A program made the position numbers and the translations under genes. The notes beneath the pieces were generated by a model that did no database searches, was not told where the DNA came from, and worked only from the letters and a program-made list of their open reading frames with translations. DNA of 64,000 bases from UBA6019 sp035535055. Lineage in GTDB: Bacteria; Chloroflexota; Dormibacteria; Dormibacterales; Dormibacteraceae. The DNA lies in the NCBI GenBank assembly GCA_035535055.1, contig DATLQT010000071.1:4940-68939 (forward strand). Direction: 5' to 3'. This document shows positions 1 to 8,923 of this stretch, piece after piece. Every line of letters begins with the position of its first letter. Positions within the stretch are counted from its first letter, which is position 1.

Positions 1-857
1 CGCCGCGCTCCAACCCGGCCACCTACACCGGGCTCTGGACGCCGCTGCGTGACCTCTTCGCGGCGTTGCCGGAGGCCAAGATGCGCGGCTACAAGGCCGG
101 CCGGTTCTCCTTCAACGTCCCCAACCAGGGCCGCTGCGAGGCGTGCAAGGGCGACGGAATCATCCAGATCGAGATGCACTTCCTCCCCGACGTCTTCGTT
201 CCCTGCGAGGTCTGCCACGGCACCCGCTACAACCGCGAGGTGCAGGAGATCAAGTTCCGTGGCCACTCGATCTCCGACGTCCTCGATCAGACGGTGGACG
301 AGGCGATCGAGACCTTCGAGAACGTTCCCCGGATCCGGGCCAAGCTGCGGACGCTGCAGGACGTGGGGCTCGGCTATATCCGGCTCGGCCAGCCCTCGAC
401 CCAGCTCTCCGGCGGCGAGGCGCAGCGGGTGAAGCTCTCGACCGAGCTCAGCCGGCGCGACACCGGGAAGACGTTTTACATCCTCGACGAGCCGACCACC
501 GGGCTTCACTACGCCGACGTCGAGCGGCTGCTCCAGGTCCTCCACCGGCTGGTCGAGCAGGGCAACACCGTGGTTGTCATCGAGCACAACCTGGAGGTCT
601 TGAAGACGGCCGACTGGATGATTGATCTCGGCCCCGAGGGAGGCGAGAAGGGCGGCTACCTGGTCGCCACCGGCACCCCTGAGGAGCTGGCGGTAAACCC
701 GGCCTCCTACACCGGCCAGTACCTGCGACCGATCCTCGAAAAGGCCGGCACGCTCCTGCCGAGTTCGGCCAGGAGCCTCAACGGGCGGGGCAAGTGGGCG
801 GCCAGGAGCGCCGCCAAGACCTCGGGCAGGACGACTGTGTCCGGCACCGCGAGGTAG
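1..857 (+). CDS. uvrA: UvrABC excinuclease subunit A, C-terminal part
   Basis: This is the C-terminal part of the damage-recognition ATPase of nucleotide excision repair; the 5' part lies outside the window and the frame is open from base 3. Visible are the second zinc module (CEACKGDG and CEVCHG), the ABC signature LSGGEAQRVKL, the Walker B/D-loop stretch ILDEPTTGLH and the switch histidine in VIEHNLEV. Conserved UvrA sequence ends near YTGQYLRPILEK (about base 745). The remaining ~37 residues are low-complexity and read antisense through the 3' end of the convergent gene that stops at 707. The tail is therefore probably not ancestral. uvrC lies 5 kb downstream on the same strand. Confidence 0.95.
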   Translation, partial: PRSNPATYTGLWTPLRDLFAALPEAKMRGYKAGRFSFNVPNQGRCEACKGDGIIQIEMHFLPDVFVPCEVCHGTRYNREVQEIKFRGHSISDVLDQTVDEAIETFENVPRIRAKLRTLQDVGLGYIRLGQPSTQLSGGEAQRVKLSTELSRRDTGKTFYILDEPTTGLHYADVERLLQVLHRLVEQGNTVVVIEHNLEVLKTADWMIDLGPEGGEKGGYLVATGTPEELAVNPASYTGQYLRPILEKAGTLLPSSARSLNGRGKWAARSAAKTSGRTTVSGTAR

Positions 858-2440
858 CGCGGCTCCCAGGTCGGGCCGAACTTGGCCTTGAACTTGCTGA
901 GCGTCCGCCCCGAGCGGAAGCGGTCGAGGCGGCCATAGACCCGGCTCAAAAGGTTGTTGCCGGCAGAGGCGGGAAAGCCGCTGAGGGACATCGGGGCGAC
1001 GCCAAGACTGACCTCCGCCCGGCCCTGCCGCTGCGCCTCCTCGAGCGAGTGGACGATCAGCGCCTCCATCAGGCCGTTGAGCGCGTCCGGCCGGCGTCGC
1101 ATCAGGTCCAGCGTCCAGCCTGATCGCGCCGGCACCGGCAGCCAGGTCACGAACCCGAGCAGCTCACCGCCCTGCGCGAAGGCGAGGCCCGTGGTCGTGG
1201 CCGGGTCCCGGAGGGTTTCCAGGGTGCCGAGGCTAAAGCGCATCTCCGGCCCCTTGCCGCTTCGGAGCCAGGTAGCGGAGACCGCCCAGAGCTGGTCCGA
1301 GTGCTGTGCCCACGCCTCCGGCCCGGGCAGGAATTCAAAGCGGATGCCCTCCCGCTCACAACGGCGAACCGCGTAACGGAGGTCCGCCTTCTCCTTCCCG
1401 CCGAGACTGAAGCCGGCGGGCCGGACGACCGCGTCGGAGCCGACCGGCACCAGCCGGTAGCCGAGCCGGCGGTAGAGGTCGGGGTTCTCGGCCTCGTAGA
1501 AGGCGCAGACCCAGTCGTGGCGCTCGCAGTGCCCGGCGAACGCCTCCACCGCGGCGCCGGCAAGCTCGGGCGGCCCGATCGGGTCGCCGAGAGCGATGGC
1601 CACCCGGCGGGTGACCTCGTAGGCCACGGCGACCTCCGGCCCGGACCAGAAGAGCTGGGTGCCGGCGAGTGCGAGCCAGGAGACGGGGTTGTGCCCGTGG
1701 GCCTGGAGGACCTTGCGTAGCGAGTGCGGGTCGTTGCCGGCTGCAGCCTGGAGGACCACCGGTCGCAGCAGCTGGAAGAGCCCGACCAAGACCAAGAACC
1801 CGGCGACGGCCGGGATCGAGTCCAAGAACCAGCGGGCGCGGTCGGTCAGCGGGTCGTAGGCCGAGGCCAGCCCGGCCAGCACGGTGCCGGTGAGGTGGTT
1901 GATGGTCAGTCCGGGCTGGAAACCGCCGGCGAGCTCCTTTTCGAGGAGCAGGCTGCCGAGGAAGGCGTAGAGCGCCGCCAGTCCGACGGCGGCGCCGATC
2001 GTCAGCAGTCCTCGGCGGATGCCGACCGGGTCGGACTCGGCCCGGAAGAAGCGGCGCATCCAGAAGATGCCCACCAGGACCCAGAGCGAGAGGACCGCGG
2101 CCTCCACGTCGAGTCCTTTGACGAGGTGGATAACGAGAGATGCGGCGAGCACCAGGCAGGTGATCAGCCAGGCCACGCGCTTGCCCCGCGCGATTCCTCG
2201 GGCGAGGAGGATCAGCGCCAGGCCGGCGACCACGCTCGCCGTCCTGCCGGTGAGGACGACCCCGGTCGGCACCACGCTCTCGACCAGGCGGTCGCTCAGG
2301 GGGTGGCGGACCAGCAGCGTCTCCACCACGTCGAAGGCTCCGATCATCACCAGGAAGCCAGCGAAGAAGCGCCGGATCCTTCGGGCATCGTGACGACCGG
2401 AGAGGAGGAGGTCGGCCGGTGGGTGCTGCAATGCTGACAT
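707..2440 (-). CDS. Phosphatidylglycerol lysyltransferase-like membrane protein (DUF2156)
   Basis: This 577-residue protein has the architecture of a short MprF/LysX-type enzyme. Residues ~25-230 hold several hydrophobic helices. Residues ~245-545 form the DUF2156 double-GNAT fold, seen in stretches such as VALGDPIGPPE, YRRLGYRLVPVGSDAVV, LRYAVRRCEREGI and FKAKFGPTWEPRYLAVP. The family transfers an aminoacyl group from aminoacyl-tRNA to phosphatidylglycerol in the membrane, lowering negative surface charge; the amino acid used cannot be read from sequence. The N-terminal flippase part of full MprF is reduced. No clear Shine-Dalgarno precedes the ATG. The gene is convergent with uvrA and overlaps its 3' end by 151 bp. 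Confidence 0.8.
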   Translation of the reverse strand: MSALQHPPADLLLSGRHDARRIRRFFAGFLVMIGAFDVVETLLVRHPLSDRLVESVVPTGVVLTGRTASVVAGLALILLARGIARGKRVAWLITCLVLAASLVIHLVKGLDVEAAVLSLWVLVGIFWMRRFFRAESDPVGIRRGLLTIGAAVGLAALYAFLGSLLLEKELAGGFQPGLTINHLTGTVLAGLASAYDPLTDRARWFLDSIPAVAGFLVLVGLFQLLRPVVLQAAAGNDPHSLRKVLQAHGHNPVSWLALAGTQLFWSGPEVAVAYEVTRRVAIALGDPIGPPELAGAAVEAFAGHCERHDWVCAFYEAENPDLYRRLGYRLVPVGSDAVVRPAGFSLGGKEKADLRYAVRRCEREGIRFEFLPGPEAWAQHSDQLWAVSATWLRSGKGPEMRFSLGTLETLRDPATTTGLAFAQGGELLGFVTWLPVPARSGWTLDLMRRRPDALNGLMEALIVHSLEEAQRQGRAEVSLGVAPMSLSGFPASAGNNLLSRVYGRLDRFRSGRTLSKFKAKFGPTWEPRYLAVPDTVVLPEVLAALLAAHLPRPLRLLAELGRSVPAFSRIGRRYWPV

Positions 2441-2510
2441 CGGTGAAGCTGCCGATTACAGCTATACCCGCTCTTACACCCCGGGCGCGGGGAACGCCGG
2501 GCTTGTAGGA

Positions 2511-3413
2511 GTGCTACGAATACGGAGCATGCGGGAGGTGGACGTCGACCTCGGCGGACCGGTCCACTATGCCGACCACGGCGGCGAGGGCAGCCCGCTG
2601 GTCCTCCTCCACGGCCTCGGGGGCAGCCGGCTCAACTGGATGGCGGTGGCGCCCGGGCTCGCGCGTCAACACCGCGTCTACGCGCTCGAGTACATCGGCC
2701 ACGGCCTGACGCCGCTGGCAGGCCGGAAGGCGAACCTGGCCGGGCACCGGCGGGTCATCGACCTCTTCCTAGAGCGCGTGGTCGGGCGCCCGGCGACCCT
2801 GGTCGGCAACTCAACCGGCGGCCACCTGGCGATCGTCGAGGCCGCTCTGGCGCCGGAGAAGGTCTCCGGCCTGGTCCTGGTCGACCCGGCTGTGCCGGTG
2901 CCGGTGGGCGAAATGGCCATCCCCTCCACGGCGGCGATGGCTCTGGCGCCACTGCTGGTGCGCGGGCTCGGCGAGGCGGTGATGAAGGCCAGCGCTGGCC
3001 GCACCACCTCCGAGCAGGCGGTCTATCGCACGCTCAAGATGGTGTCTGCCGACTACTCGCGGATCCCGGCCGAGGTGATCCAGGCCCACCTCGAGGCGCA
3101 CCGGCCGCGGCACGGCGACGCCGAGGCCAGCGCGGCCTTCCTCCAGACCGGTCGCTCCCTTCTGATCAACAACCTGCGCCGTTCGAGCTTCTACGCCAAG
3201 GCGAGGCGCGTCCGCGCGCCGGCGCTGGTGGTGCAGGGCTCCAAGGACCGGCTGGTTCCGATGGCGGCGATCCGCAAACTGCTCGAGGTCCGGCCCGATT
3301 GGGAGCTGCACGTCTTCGAAGGCCTTGGCCACGTGCCGATGATGGAGGACCCAGCGGCCTTCAACGAGGTGGTGCTCGGCTGGCTGGCCGGGCGAGGTCG
3401 GGCGGCGGCTTGA
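2511..3413 (+). CDS. Alpha/beta hydrolase
   Basis: This 300-residue alpha/beta-hydrolase has a typical single domain. The oxyanion stretch is LLHGLGGS (~32-39) and the nucleophile elbow is GNSTGG with Ser101. The acid is probably Asp in GSKDRLVP and the base His in GLGHVPMMEDP. The substrate is unknown. The start is either GTG 2511 or ATG 2529; both have weak initiation signals. The stop TGA overlaps a TTG start of the following acyl-CoA reductase reading frame, so the two were probably co-translated. That pairing suggests lipid or acyl-ester metabolism, but this is inference. Confidence 0.85.
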   Translation: MLRIRSMREVDVDLGGPVHYADHGGEGSPLVLLHGLGGSRLNWMAVAPGLARQHRVYALEYIGHGLTPLAGRKANLAGHRRVIDLFLERVVGRPATLVGNSTGGHLAIVEAALAPEKVSGLVLVDPAVPVPVGEMAIPSTAAMALAPLLVRGLGEAVMKASAGRTTSEQAVYRTLKMVSADYSRIPAEVIQAHLEAHRPRHGDAEASAAFLQTGRSLLINNLRRSSFYAKARRVRAPALVVQGSKDRLVPMAAIRKLLEVRPDWELHVFEGLGHVPMMEDPAAFNEVVLGWLAGRGRAAA

Positions 3414-5380
3414 CAACCATTCTCCTCACCGGTGGCACCGGCTTCATTGGCCGCCACCCGCTCGGCGAGTTGGTCAAGCGGAAGGACGCCGAAGTCTTCG
3501 CGCTGGTCCGCCCGAAGTCGGTCGGAAAGCTCTCCGGCTGGGGAAGAGGGTCACCGCGGTCGAGGGCGACGTCACCCGCAGGGGCCTCGGTCTGTCCGCC
3601 GCGGACCGCAGGCTGCTGAAGGGGGCGGAGCTCTTCCACCGGGGCGGCTGTCTACGACCTCGAGGCGTCGGAGGAGGCCAACCAGGCTGCCAACGTGGAG
3701 GGGACGCGCAACGTGGTTCGGTTCGCGAACGCGGTCCGGGCTGCTCGCCTCCACCATGTGAGCTCCATCGCCGTCGCCGGGGGCTCCTTTCGCGGGGAGT
3801 TCACCGAGGACTCCTTCGACGAGGGCCAAGAGCTCGGCCAGCCCTACTACCGGACCAAGTTCGACGCGGAAAAGATCGTCCGCGGCGAGGCCAGGGTCCC
3901 CTTCCGGGTCTACCGGCCCGGGATCGTCATCGGGGCCAGCGTGGACGGGGCGGCCGACCGAGTGGACGGCATCTACTACTCCTTCAAGATCATCCAGAGG
4001 CTGCGTGACGCGCTCCCCTCGTGGGTGCCGCTGGTGGGCATCGAGGGGGGCCGGTTGAACCTGGTGCCGGTCGACTTCGTGGCCCGCGCGATCGCCCACA
4101 TCAGCGACCGACCCGGTCTCGACGGCCAGGTCTTCCACCTCGTGGACCCCTCGCCGGCCAGCTTCGGAGACACCCTCAACGTGTTCTGCCGGGCCGCCCA
4201 CGCGCCCCAATTCAGCCTCCGCATCGACGCCCGCGCGGCGGCGATCCTGCCTGGCGACCTGACCAAGATGCTCCAGAGCTGGACGGTCTTCCAGACCGTG
4301 AAGCGGCAGGTGCTGGAGGGAATCAACGTGCCCGAGGCGGCGATCAGCTACGCCAGCGTCCGGACCCGTTTCACCTGCGCCAAGGCCGAGAAGGCGCTGG
4401 ACGGGAGCGGGATCGAGGTGCCACCCTTGGCGGCCTATGCCTGGAAGATCTGGGACTACTACGAGCGCCACCTCGACCCGACCGCGCCGACCGCACCCAA
4501 CTTCCGCGCCGCGCTGACCGACAAGGTGGCGCTGGTGACCGGCGCCTCCAGCGGAATCGGCCGGGCCACCGCGGTCGCCCTGGCCTCTCAGGGGCGCAGG
4601 TGATCCTGGTCAGCCGCAGCAGGGACAAACTTGAGGACCTCCGCAGCGAGATCAAGTCGGCCGGCGGCCGGGCCGAGGTCTTCCCCTGCGACCTGGCGAA
4701 GATGGAGGCGATCGACGCCATGGCCGCGGCGGTCCTGAAAAAGCACGGCCGGGTGGACATCCTAGTCAACAACGCCGGCCGCTCAATCCGCCGCTCGGTC
4801 CACGAGTCGCTCGACCGCTTCCACGACTTCCAGCGGACCATGCAGCTGAATTACTTCGGTGCCGTCCGCCTGCTGCTGCTCGTGCTGCCCGGGATGAAAG
4901 AGCGCCAGCACGGCCACGTGATCAACATCTCCAGCATCGGGGTCCAGGCCTACCCGCCACGCTTCGGCGCCTACGTCGCCTCCAAGAGCGCCTTGGCCGC
5001 TCTCTCGCGCTGCCTTGGGCCCGAGGTGGCCGACGACGGCATCGCGGTGACCAACATCCACATGCCGGTGGTGCGGACGCCGATGATCGCGCCGACCGGG
5101 ATCTACAAGAGCTTCCCGACCATCTCGCCCGAGGAGGCCGCCGAGATGGTGCTCTCGGCGGTGCTGACTCGCAACCCCGAGGTCTCGACCCGGCTGGGCA
5201 AGCTGGGCGAGACTGTGGACGTGGTCGCGCCTACTCCACCTCGTGATGACGGGGGCCTACCACGTCTTCCCGGACTCCCCGGGTGGCGAGGAGAAGAAGG
5301 GGAAGGGGAAGCCGGACCTGGAGGAGATCTCGCCGGAGGCGGTGGCGATGGCCTTCTTAATGAAGGGGATTCACTTCTGA
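3410..5380 (+). pseudogene. Frameshifted two-domain SDR, fatty acyl-CoA reductase type
   Basis: The translated pieces join into one ~656-residue protein. It has an N-terminal extended-SDR domain (TGGTGFIG, YYRTK active-site Tyr/Lys, YRPGIVIGAS) and a C-terminal classical SDR (TGASSGIG, NNAG, ISSIG, YVASK). This order matches mycobacterial-type fatty acyl-CoA reductases related to Rv3391. Four shifts break the frame: near 3538 (one base lost), 3641 (one gained), 4590 (one lost in a G run) and 5235 (one gained). They cancel, so the locus is exactly 657 codons including the TGA at 5378-5380. All active-site motifs survive. The start is TTG 3410 overlapping the hydrolase stop. Recent decay or local sequence error both fit; no nonsense codon is needed here. 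Confidence 0.8.
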
Positions 5381-5392
5381 GGGTCGGCGACC

Positions 5393-5746
5393 TTAGGGCG
5401 TGGCCAGACCCCGGCTCGAGAGGAAGGCGGCGATGACCGCGCCGAAGACGAGGATCAGGACTAAGACCACCAGGGCCACCACGGCCAGGTGGAGGTAGCC
5501 GAGGACCAGCCCGACGGTGGCGAGGCCATCGCCCTGCTCACCGGTCTGACGGATCTCCTTCTTGGCGAGGTGGCCGGTGATCACCGCGACCACGCCGCCG
5601 ACCAGGGGAAGCACGAACCAGGACGCGATCCCGGTGGCAAGGCTGACCACGGCCATGGTGTTGGTCGCGATCGCGGCGGGGACAGAAGCCGGGGAGTACT
5701 GGGCCGGCGGAGCCGGCATCGGCGGTGGCGCGGGCGGTTCCTGCAT
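5393..5746 (-). CDS. DUF4190-type small membrane protein
   Basis: This ~117-residue protein has a proline/alanine-rich N-terminus (PPAPPPMPAPPAQYSP) and then two hydrophobic helices flanking a short conserved loop (GHLAKKEIRQTGEQGDG). This is the usual layout of DUF4190 proteins, which are membrane proteins of unknown function. The ATG at 5746 is preferred over an in-frame upstream ATG at 5776, because a TAGACT hexamer sits exactly 11 nt before it, as for metG and the NIL gene. The stop lies 12 bp beyond the stop of the convergent acyl-CoA reductase pseudogene. Confidence 0.7.
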   Translation of the reverse strand: MQEPPAPPPMPAPPAQYSPASVPAAIATNTMAVVSLATGIASWFVLPLVGGVVAVITGHLAKKEIRQTGEQGDGLATVGLVLGYLHLAVVALVVLVLILVFGAVIAAFLSSRGLATP

Positions 5747-5757
5747 GTTTCGCCGCC

Positions 5758-5763
5758 AGTCTA
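5758..5763 (-). promoter_or_regulatory. -10-like TAGACT before the DUF4190 gene
   Basis: On the minus strand TAGACT is followed by 11 nt and then the ATG at 5746. There is no Shine-Dalgarno between them, which suggests a leaderless or near-leaderless transcript. The same hexamer and spacing occur before metG and the NIL-domain gene. Confidence 0.45.
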
Positions 5764-5799
5764 AGGTCGGCCGCACGTGGATGGGAGAATTCGAGCGAG

Positions 5800-7635
5800 A
5801 TGGCGGTGATGGAGCAGGACACTATCCGGCGACGGCTGCGGGCGGTGCCCGAGGCGCCCGGCTGCTACCTGCTCCGTGACGCCGCCGGGAAGGTCATTTA
5901 CGTCGGCAAAGCGCTCCGCCTCCGGGACCGGTTGCGCTCCTACTTCACAACGCCCCAGGGCCAGAAGTTCGAGCTGATGAAGCGGATCCGCGACTTCGAG
6001 GTCATGCGGTCCGCCAACGAGGTCGAGGCGCTGGTGCTGGAGAACGAGCTGATCAAGCACTACCGGCCGCGCTTCAACATCCGGCTGAAGGACGACAAGA
6101 ACTTCCTCTATCTAAAGCTCCCCGTCCGCGAGGACTTCCCGCGGGTCCACTACACGCGCCGCATCCACCCCGACGGGGCTCTCTACTTCGGGCCCTACAC
6201 CAGCGCCCAGAGTCTCCGCCAGACCGTCAAATCGATCCGCCAGCTGCTGCCCTTCCGGACCTGCTCCGACGACGTCTTCCGGCAGGGCCGGGTCTGCCTC
6301 GACTTCCACATCAAGCGCTGCCCCGGTCCCTGCGAGAAGCGGATCGACGAGCAGGAGTACGCCGCTCGGATCCGGGAGGTGGCGCTGCTGATGGAGGGCC
6401 GCTCCGACCTGCTCGCCCGCGACCTGGGGACCCGGATGGAGGGCGCGGCCGCCGCGCTCGACTTCGAGAACGCCGCGCGCTACCGGGACAAGCTGCGGGC
6501 GGTGGAGAAGATCGCCGACCGGCAGAAGGTGGTCACCCGTGGCCGCGACGACCAGGATCTGGTCGCCTATGCAAGGCAGGGCAAGGACGTCTTCGTCGAG
6601 GTCGCCTACGTCCGCTCCGGCAAGATGGTCGGCCACGACGGCCACCCACTGGAGGGTGAGCTCGAGGTCTCCGAGGCGGAGTTGCTGCGCTCCTTCCTGG
6701 TTCGCTATTACTCCAGCGCGACCCACGTCCCGCGGACCATCGTGTTGCCCGCGGCGATCGACGATGCCGGGCCGGTGCGGGAGTGGCTCGAGCAGCGCCG
6801 GCAGGGCCCGGTCGCGCTCGAGGTGCCGCAGAGGGGGCGCAAGCGCCGGCTGGTAGAGCAGCTCGCCGAGACGGCGACCGAGGAGCTGAAACAGCTGCGG
6901 ATCCAGTGGGACTACGACCGCAGCCGGACCGAGCCGATGCTGCAGGCACTGGCAGACGCGCTCACCCTCGACATGCCGCCCCGGCGGATCGAGTGCTACG
7001 ACATCTCGAACCTCCAGGGCGACTCGGCGGTGGGGGCGATGGTCGTCTTCGAGGAGGGCCGGCCGAAGAACGAAGACTACCGCAGCTTCAAGATCCGGTA
7101 TACGCCGGGTCCGAACGACTTCGCGATGCTGCAGGAGGTCCTCAGGCGCCGCTTCACCCGCCTCGAGGCAGCCCTCCGGCGCGACTCGGACGCGGGCGAC
7201 CGCTCCTTCGCGTCGCGGCCGGACATGGTCCTCATCGACGGTGGCAAGGGCCAGCTGAATGCCGGCCTCGAGGTTCTCGAGGAGCTCGGCTTCGCCGACA
7301 TCCCTACCTTCGGCCTGGCCAAGGAGCGGGAGGAGATCTTCCTGCCCAACGAGCCTGACCCGGTGGTCCAGGAGCACGATTCGCCCGGAATGTTCCTGGT
7401 CCAGCGGGTTCGGGACGAGGCCCATCGCTTCGCCGTCACCCACCATCGCAAGGTGCGCTCGCGAAAGGCGCTGAGCTCGCCGCTGGACTCGGTGGAGGGA
7501 ATCGGCCCGACCCGCAAGCGGGCGCTACTGCGGGCGTTCGGCAGCGTCCAGGGGATCCGCGACGCGGAGTTGCAGGAGATCACCCGGCTCGGCGTGCCGG
7601 AACCGGTGGCCCGCCGCTTGAAGGAGCTGGTGTGA
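5800..7635 (+). CDS. uvrC: UvrABC excinuclease subunit C
   Basis: This subunit of nucleotide excision repair makes both incisions around UvrB-bound DNA damage. The 611-residue product has the GIY-YIG nuclease at the N-terminus (GCYLLRD, VIYVGKA) and a cysteine cluster around 165-185 (RTCSDD, RVCLDFHIKRCPGPC). A UVR motif follows near 230 (LDFENAARYRDKL), then the RNase H-like C-terminal nuclease (ECYDISNLQG, VLIDGGKGQ) and terminal helix-hairpin-helix repeats (GIGPTRKRALL). ATG 5800 is chosen, with ATG 5809 an alternative; GGGAG lies upstream. An in-frame ATG at 5725 would add residues unlike the family. The stop overlaps the GTG of the RapZ-like gene (GTGA). Confidence 0.96.
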   Translation: MAVMEQDTIRRRLRAVPEAPGCYLLRDAAGKVIYVGKALRLRDRLRSYFTTPQGQKFELMKRIRDFEVMRSANEVEALVLENELIKHYRPRFNIRLKDDKNFLYLKLPVREDFPRVHYTRRIHPDGALYFGPYTSAQSLRQTVKSIRQLLPFRTCSDDVFRQGRVCLDFHIKRCPGPCEKRIDEQEYAARIREVALLMEGRSDLLARDLGTRMEGAAAALDFENAARYRDKLRAVEKIADRQKVVTRGRDDQDLVAYARQGKDVFVEVAYVRSGKMVGHDGHPLEGELEVSEAELLRSFLVRYYSSATHVPRTIVLPAAIDDAGPVREWLEQRRQGPVALEVPQRGRKRRLVEQLAETATEELKQLRIQWDYDRSRTEPMLQALADALTLDMPPRRIECYDISNLQGDSAVGAMVVFEEGRPKNEDYRSFKIRYTPGPNDFAMLQEVLRRRFTRLEAALRRDSDAGDRSFASRPDMVLIDGGKGQLNAGLEVLEELGFADIPTFGLAKEREEIFLPNEPDPVVQEHDSPGMFLVQRVRDEAHRFAVTHHRKVRSRKALSSPLDSVEGIGPTRKRALLRAFGSVQGIRDAELQEITRLGVPEPVARRLKELV

Positions 7636-8264
7636 GCCGGGTGGTGTACGTGGGCGGGGAGCTGGATGGGGTGGCGGCGACCTTTGCCGACGCCGGCTTC
7701 GAGGTCGGGAAGGACGTGCTCCTCGTCGAGGGGGACGCGACCGGGCCGCTGGAGGAGGCCGACGCGCACGGCGTGAAGTACGTCCTGGTCCACGTCGGCC
7801 CCGACGACGGCGCGCCGCTGGGCTCCCACGCCCGCGCCCACCACCGGGTGTCGGCGGCCGAGCTGCCGGAGCTGGCTCGCAAGCTTCGCACCCGCGAGCG
7901 GATGCTGGTCCGCGTCATCGCCTTCGGCTACAAGCACGGCCTGCCACCCACCGCGGATTGGGTGGTCGACGCTCGCTTCCTGGACAACCCCTACTGGGTG
8001 GAGGAGCTGCGCTCGCAGACCGGCCTCGACCCGGCGGTGCGCCGCTATGTGCTTGCGCAGCCGGCGGCCGGCGAGCTGCTCGACAACCTGGTCCGCACCA
8101 TCGGAGGACTGCTCCCCGCCTACCGCGCCCAGGGCCGGCAGGAGCTGACGATCGCCTTCGGATGCACCGGCGGTCGACATCGTTCAGTGGCGCTGGCGGC
8201 CGAGCTGGCCCGCCGGCTGGAGGGCGGCGAGGTGGACGTCGAGACGGAGAACCGCGAGCTCTGA
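7632..8264 (+). CDS. rapZ: RapZ C-terminal-domain protein without the P-loop kinase domain
   Basis: Residues ~95-195 match the RNA-binding C-terminal domain of RapZ/YvcJ: FGYKHGLPPTADWVVDARFL, DNPYW, TGLD and the GCTGGRHRSV motif at 177-186. Full RapZ proteins (~285 residues) begin with a Walker A NTPase of the GMSGAGKS type. Here the first ~75 residues contain no P-loop and do not resemble it. RapZ controls GlmS/cell-wall precursor supply in E. coli; the role of the isolated C-terminal domain is not established. GTG 7632 overlaps the uvrC stop. The position directly after uvrC is the usual rapZ position in Gram-positive-type genomes, supporting descent from a full RapZ. Confidence 0.85.
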   Translation: MSRVVYVGGELDGVAATFADAGFEVGKDVLLVEGDATGPLEEADAHGVKYVLVHVGPDDGAPLGSHARAHHRVSAAELPELARKLRTRERMLVRVIAFGYKHGLPPTADWVVDARFLDNPYWVEELRSQTGLDPAVRRYVLAQPAAGELLDNLVRTIGGLLPAYRAQGRQELTIAFGCTGGRHRSVALAAELARRLEGGEVDVETENREL

Positions 8265-8923
8265 AGACGGCCTTCCGCGCGTTGATTTTCGACTTCGACG
8301 GTCTCATTCTGGAGACTGAGCGACCCGACTTCCAGTCCTGGCGCGAGGTCTACCGCGAACACGGCCAAGACCTCACGATGGACGTCTGGGGCGACGTGAT
8401 CGGCCGGGGCGCGGAGCATTTCAACCCCTACCAGGCGCTGGTCGACCGGCTCGGCCACGACCTCGACCGGGAGGCCGTCCTCAACCGGCGCAGGGCGCGG
8501 CACCTGGAGATGATCGCCGAGCTGGAGATCCTGCCTGGCGTGCGCGAGTCGGTGGCCGAGGCCCGGCATCTGGGCCTGGCCCTGGGCGTCGCCTCCAGCT
8601 CCTCGCACCTCTGGGTGGACGGCCACCTCCAGCGCCTCGGCCTCAACCAATTCAGCTGCGTGCGCTGCCGCGACGACGTCGAGGACGCCAAGCCTGCGCC
8701 CGATCTCTATCTCGCGGTCTGCGCCTGCCTCGCCGTGACGCCCGCGGAGGCCATCGCCCTCGAGGACTCCGCCAACGGGATCGCCGCGGCCAAGGCCGCC
8801 GGGCTGCGCTGCGTGGCGATCCCCAACCCGATGACGACGGGCCTCGACCTGAGCGCCGCCGACCTTCGGCTTGGGTCGCTGGCCGATCTCTCTGTGGCGG
8901 ACCTCCTGGAGCGGCTGGGATGA
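8261..8923 (+). CDS. HAD-superfamily hydrolase, beta-phosphoglucomutase-like
   Basis: This protein of ~220 residues has the HAD motifs: the nucleophile and acid/base aspartates in IFDFDG (D11, D13), motif II VASSSSH, the motif III lysine in KPAPDLY and the motif IV acid in LEDSANGIAAAKAAG. The helical cap after motif I places it with beta-phosphoglucomutase/phosphatase-type HADs; the substrate is unknown. No ATG, GTG or TTG stands upstream of motif I in frame except TTG 8282, which would leave only four residues before the nucleophile. CTG 8261 overlaps the preceding stop as CTGA and gives a natural N-terminus (LKTAFRALIFDFDG). It is followed by an ATGA overlap with the next gene. Confidence 0.85.
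   Translation: MKTAFRALIFDFDGLILETERPDFQSWREVYREHGQDLTMDVWGDVIGRGAEHFNPYQALVDRLGHDLDREAVLNRRRARHLEMIAELEILPGVRESVAEARHLGLALGVASSSSHLWVDGHLQRLGLNQFSCVRCRDDVEDAKPAPDLYLAVCACLAVTPAEAIALEDSANGIAAAKAAGLRCVAIPNPMTTGLDLSAADLRLGSLADLSVADLLERLG

Noticed and set aside
5725..5799. Upstream in-frame ATG extending uvrC by 25 residues
   Set aside because: The extra residues do not resemble UvrC and read through the divergent DUF4190 start; ATG 5800 or 5809 fits the family start.
6112..7446. Long minus-strand open frame inside uvrC, with many similar antisense frames across the window
   Set aside because: High-GC codon bias creates open antisense frames; the products are Arg/Leu/Gly-rich without recognisable domains and lie opposite conserved genes.
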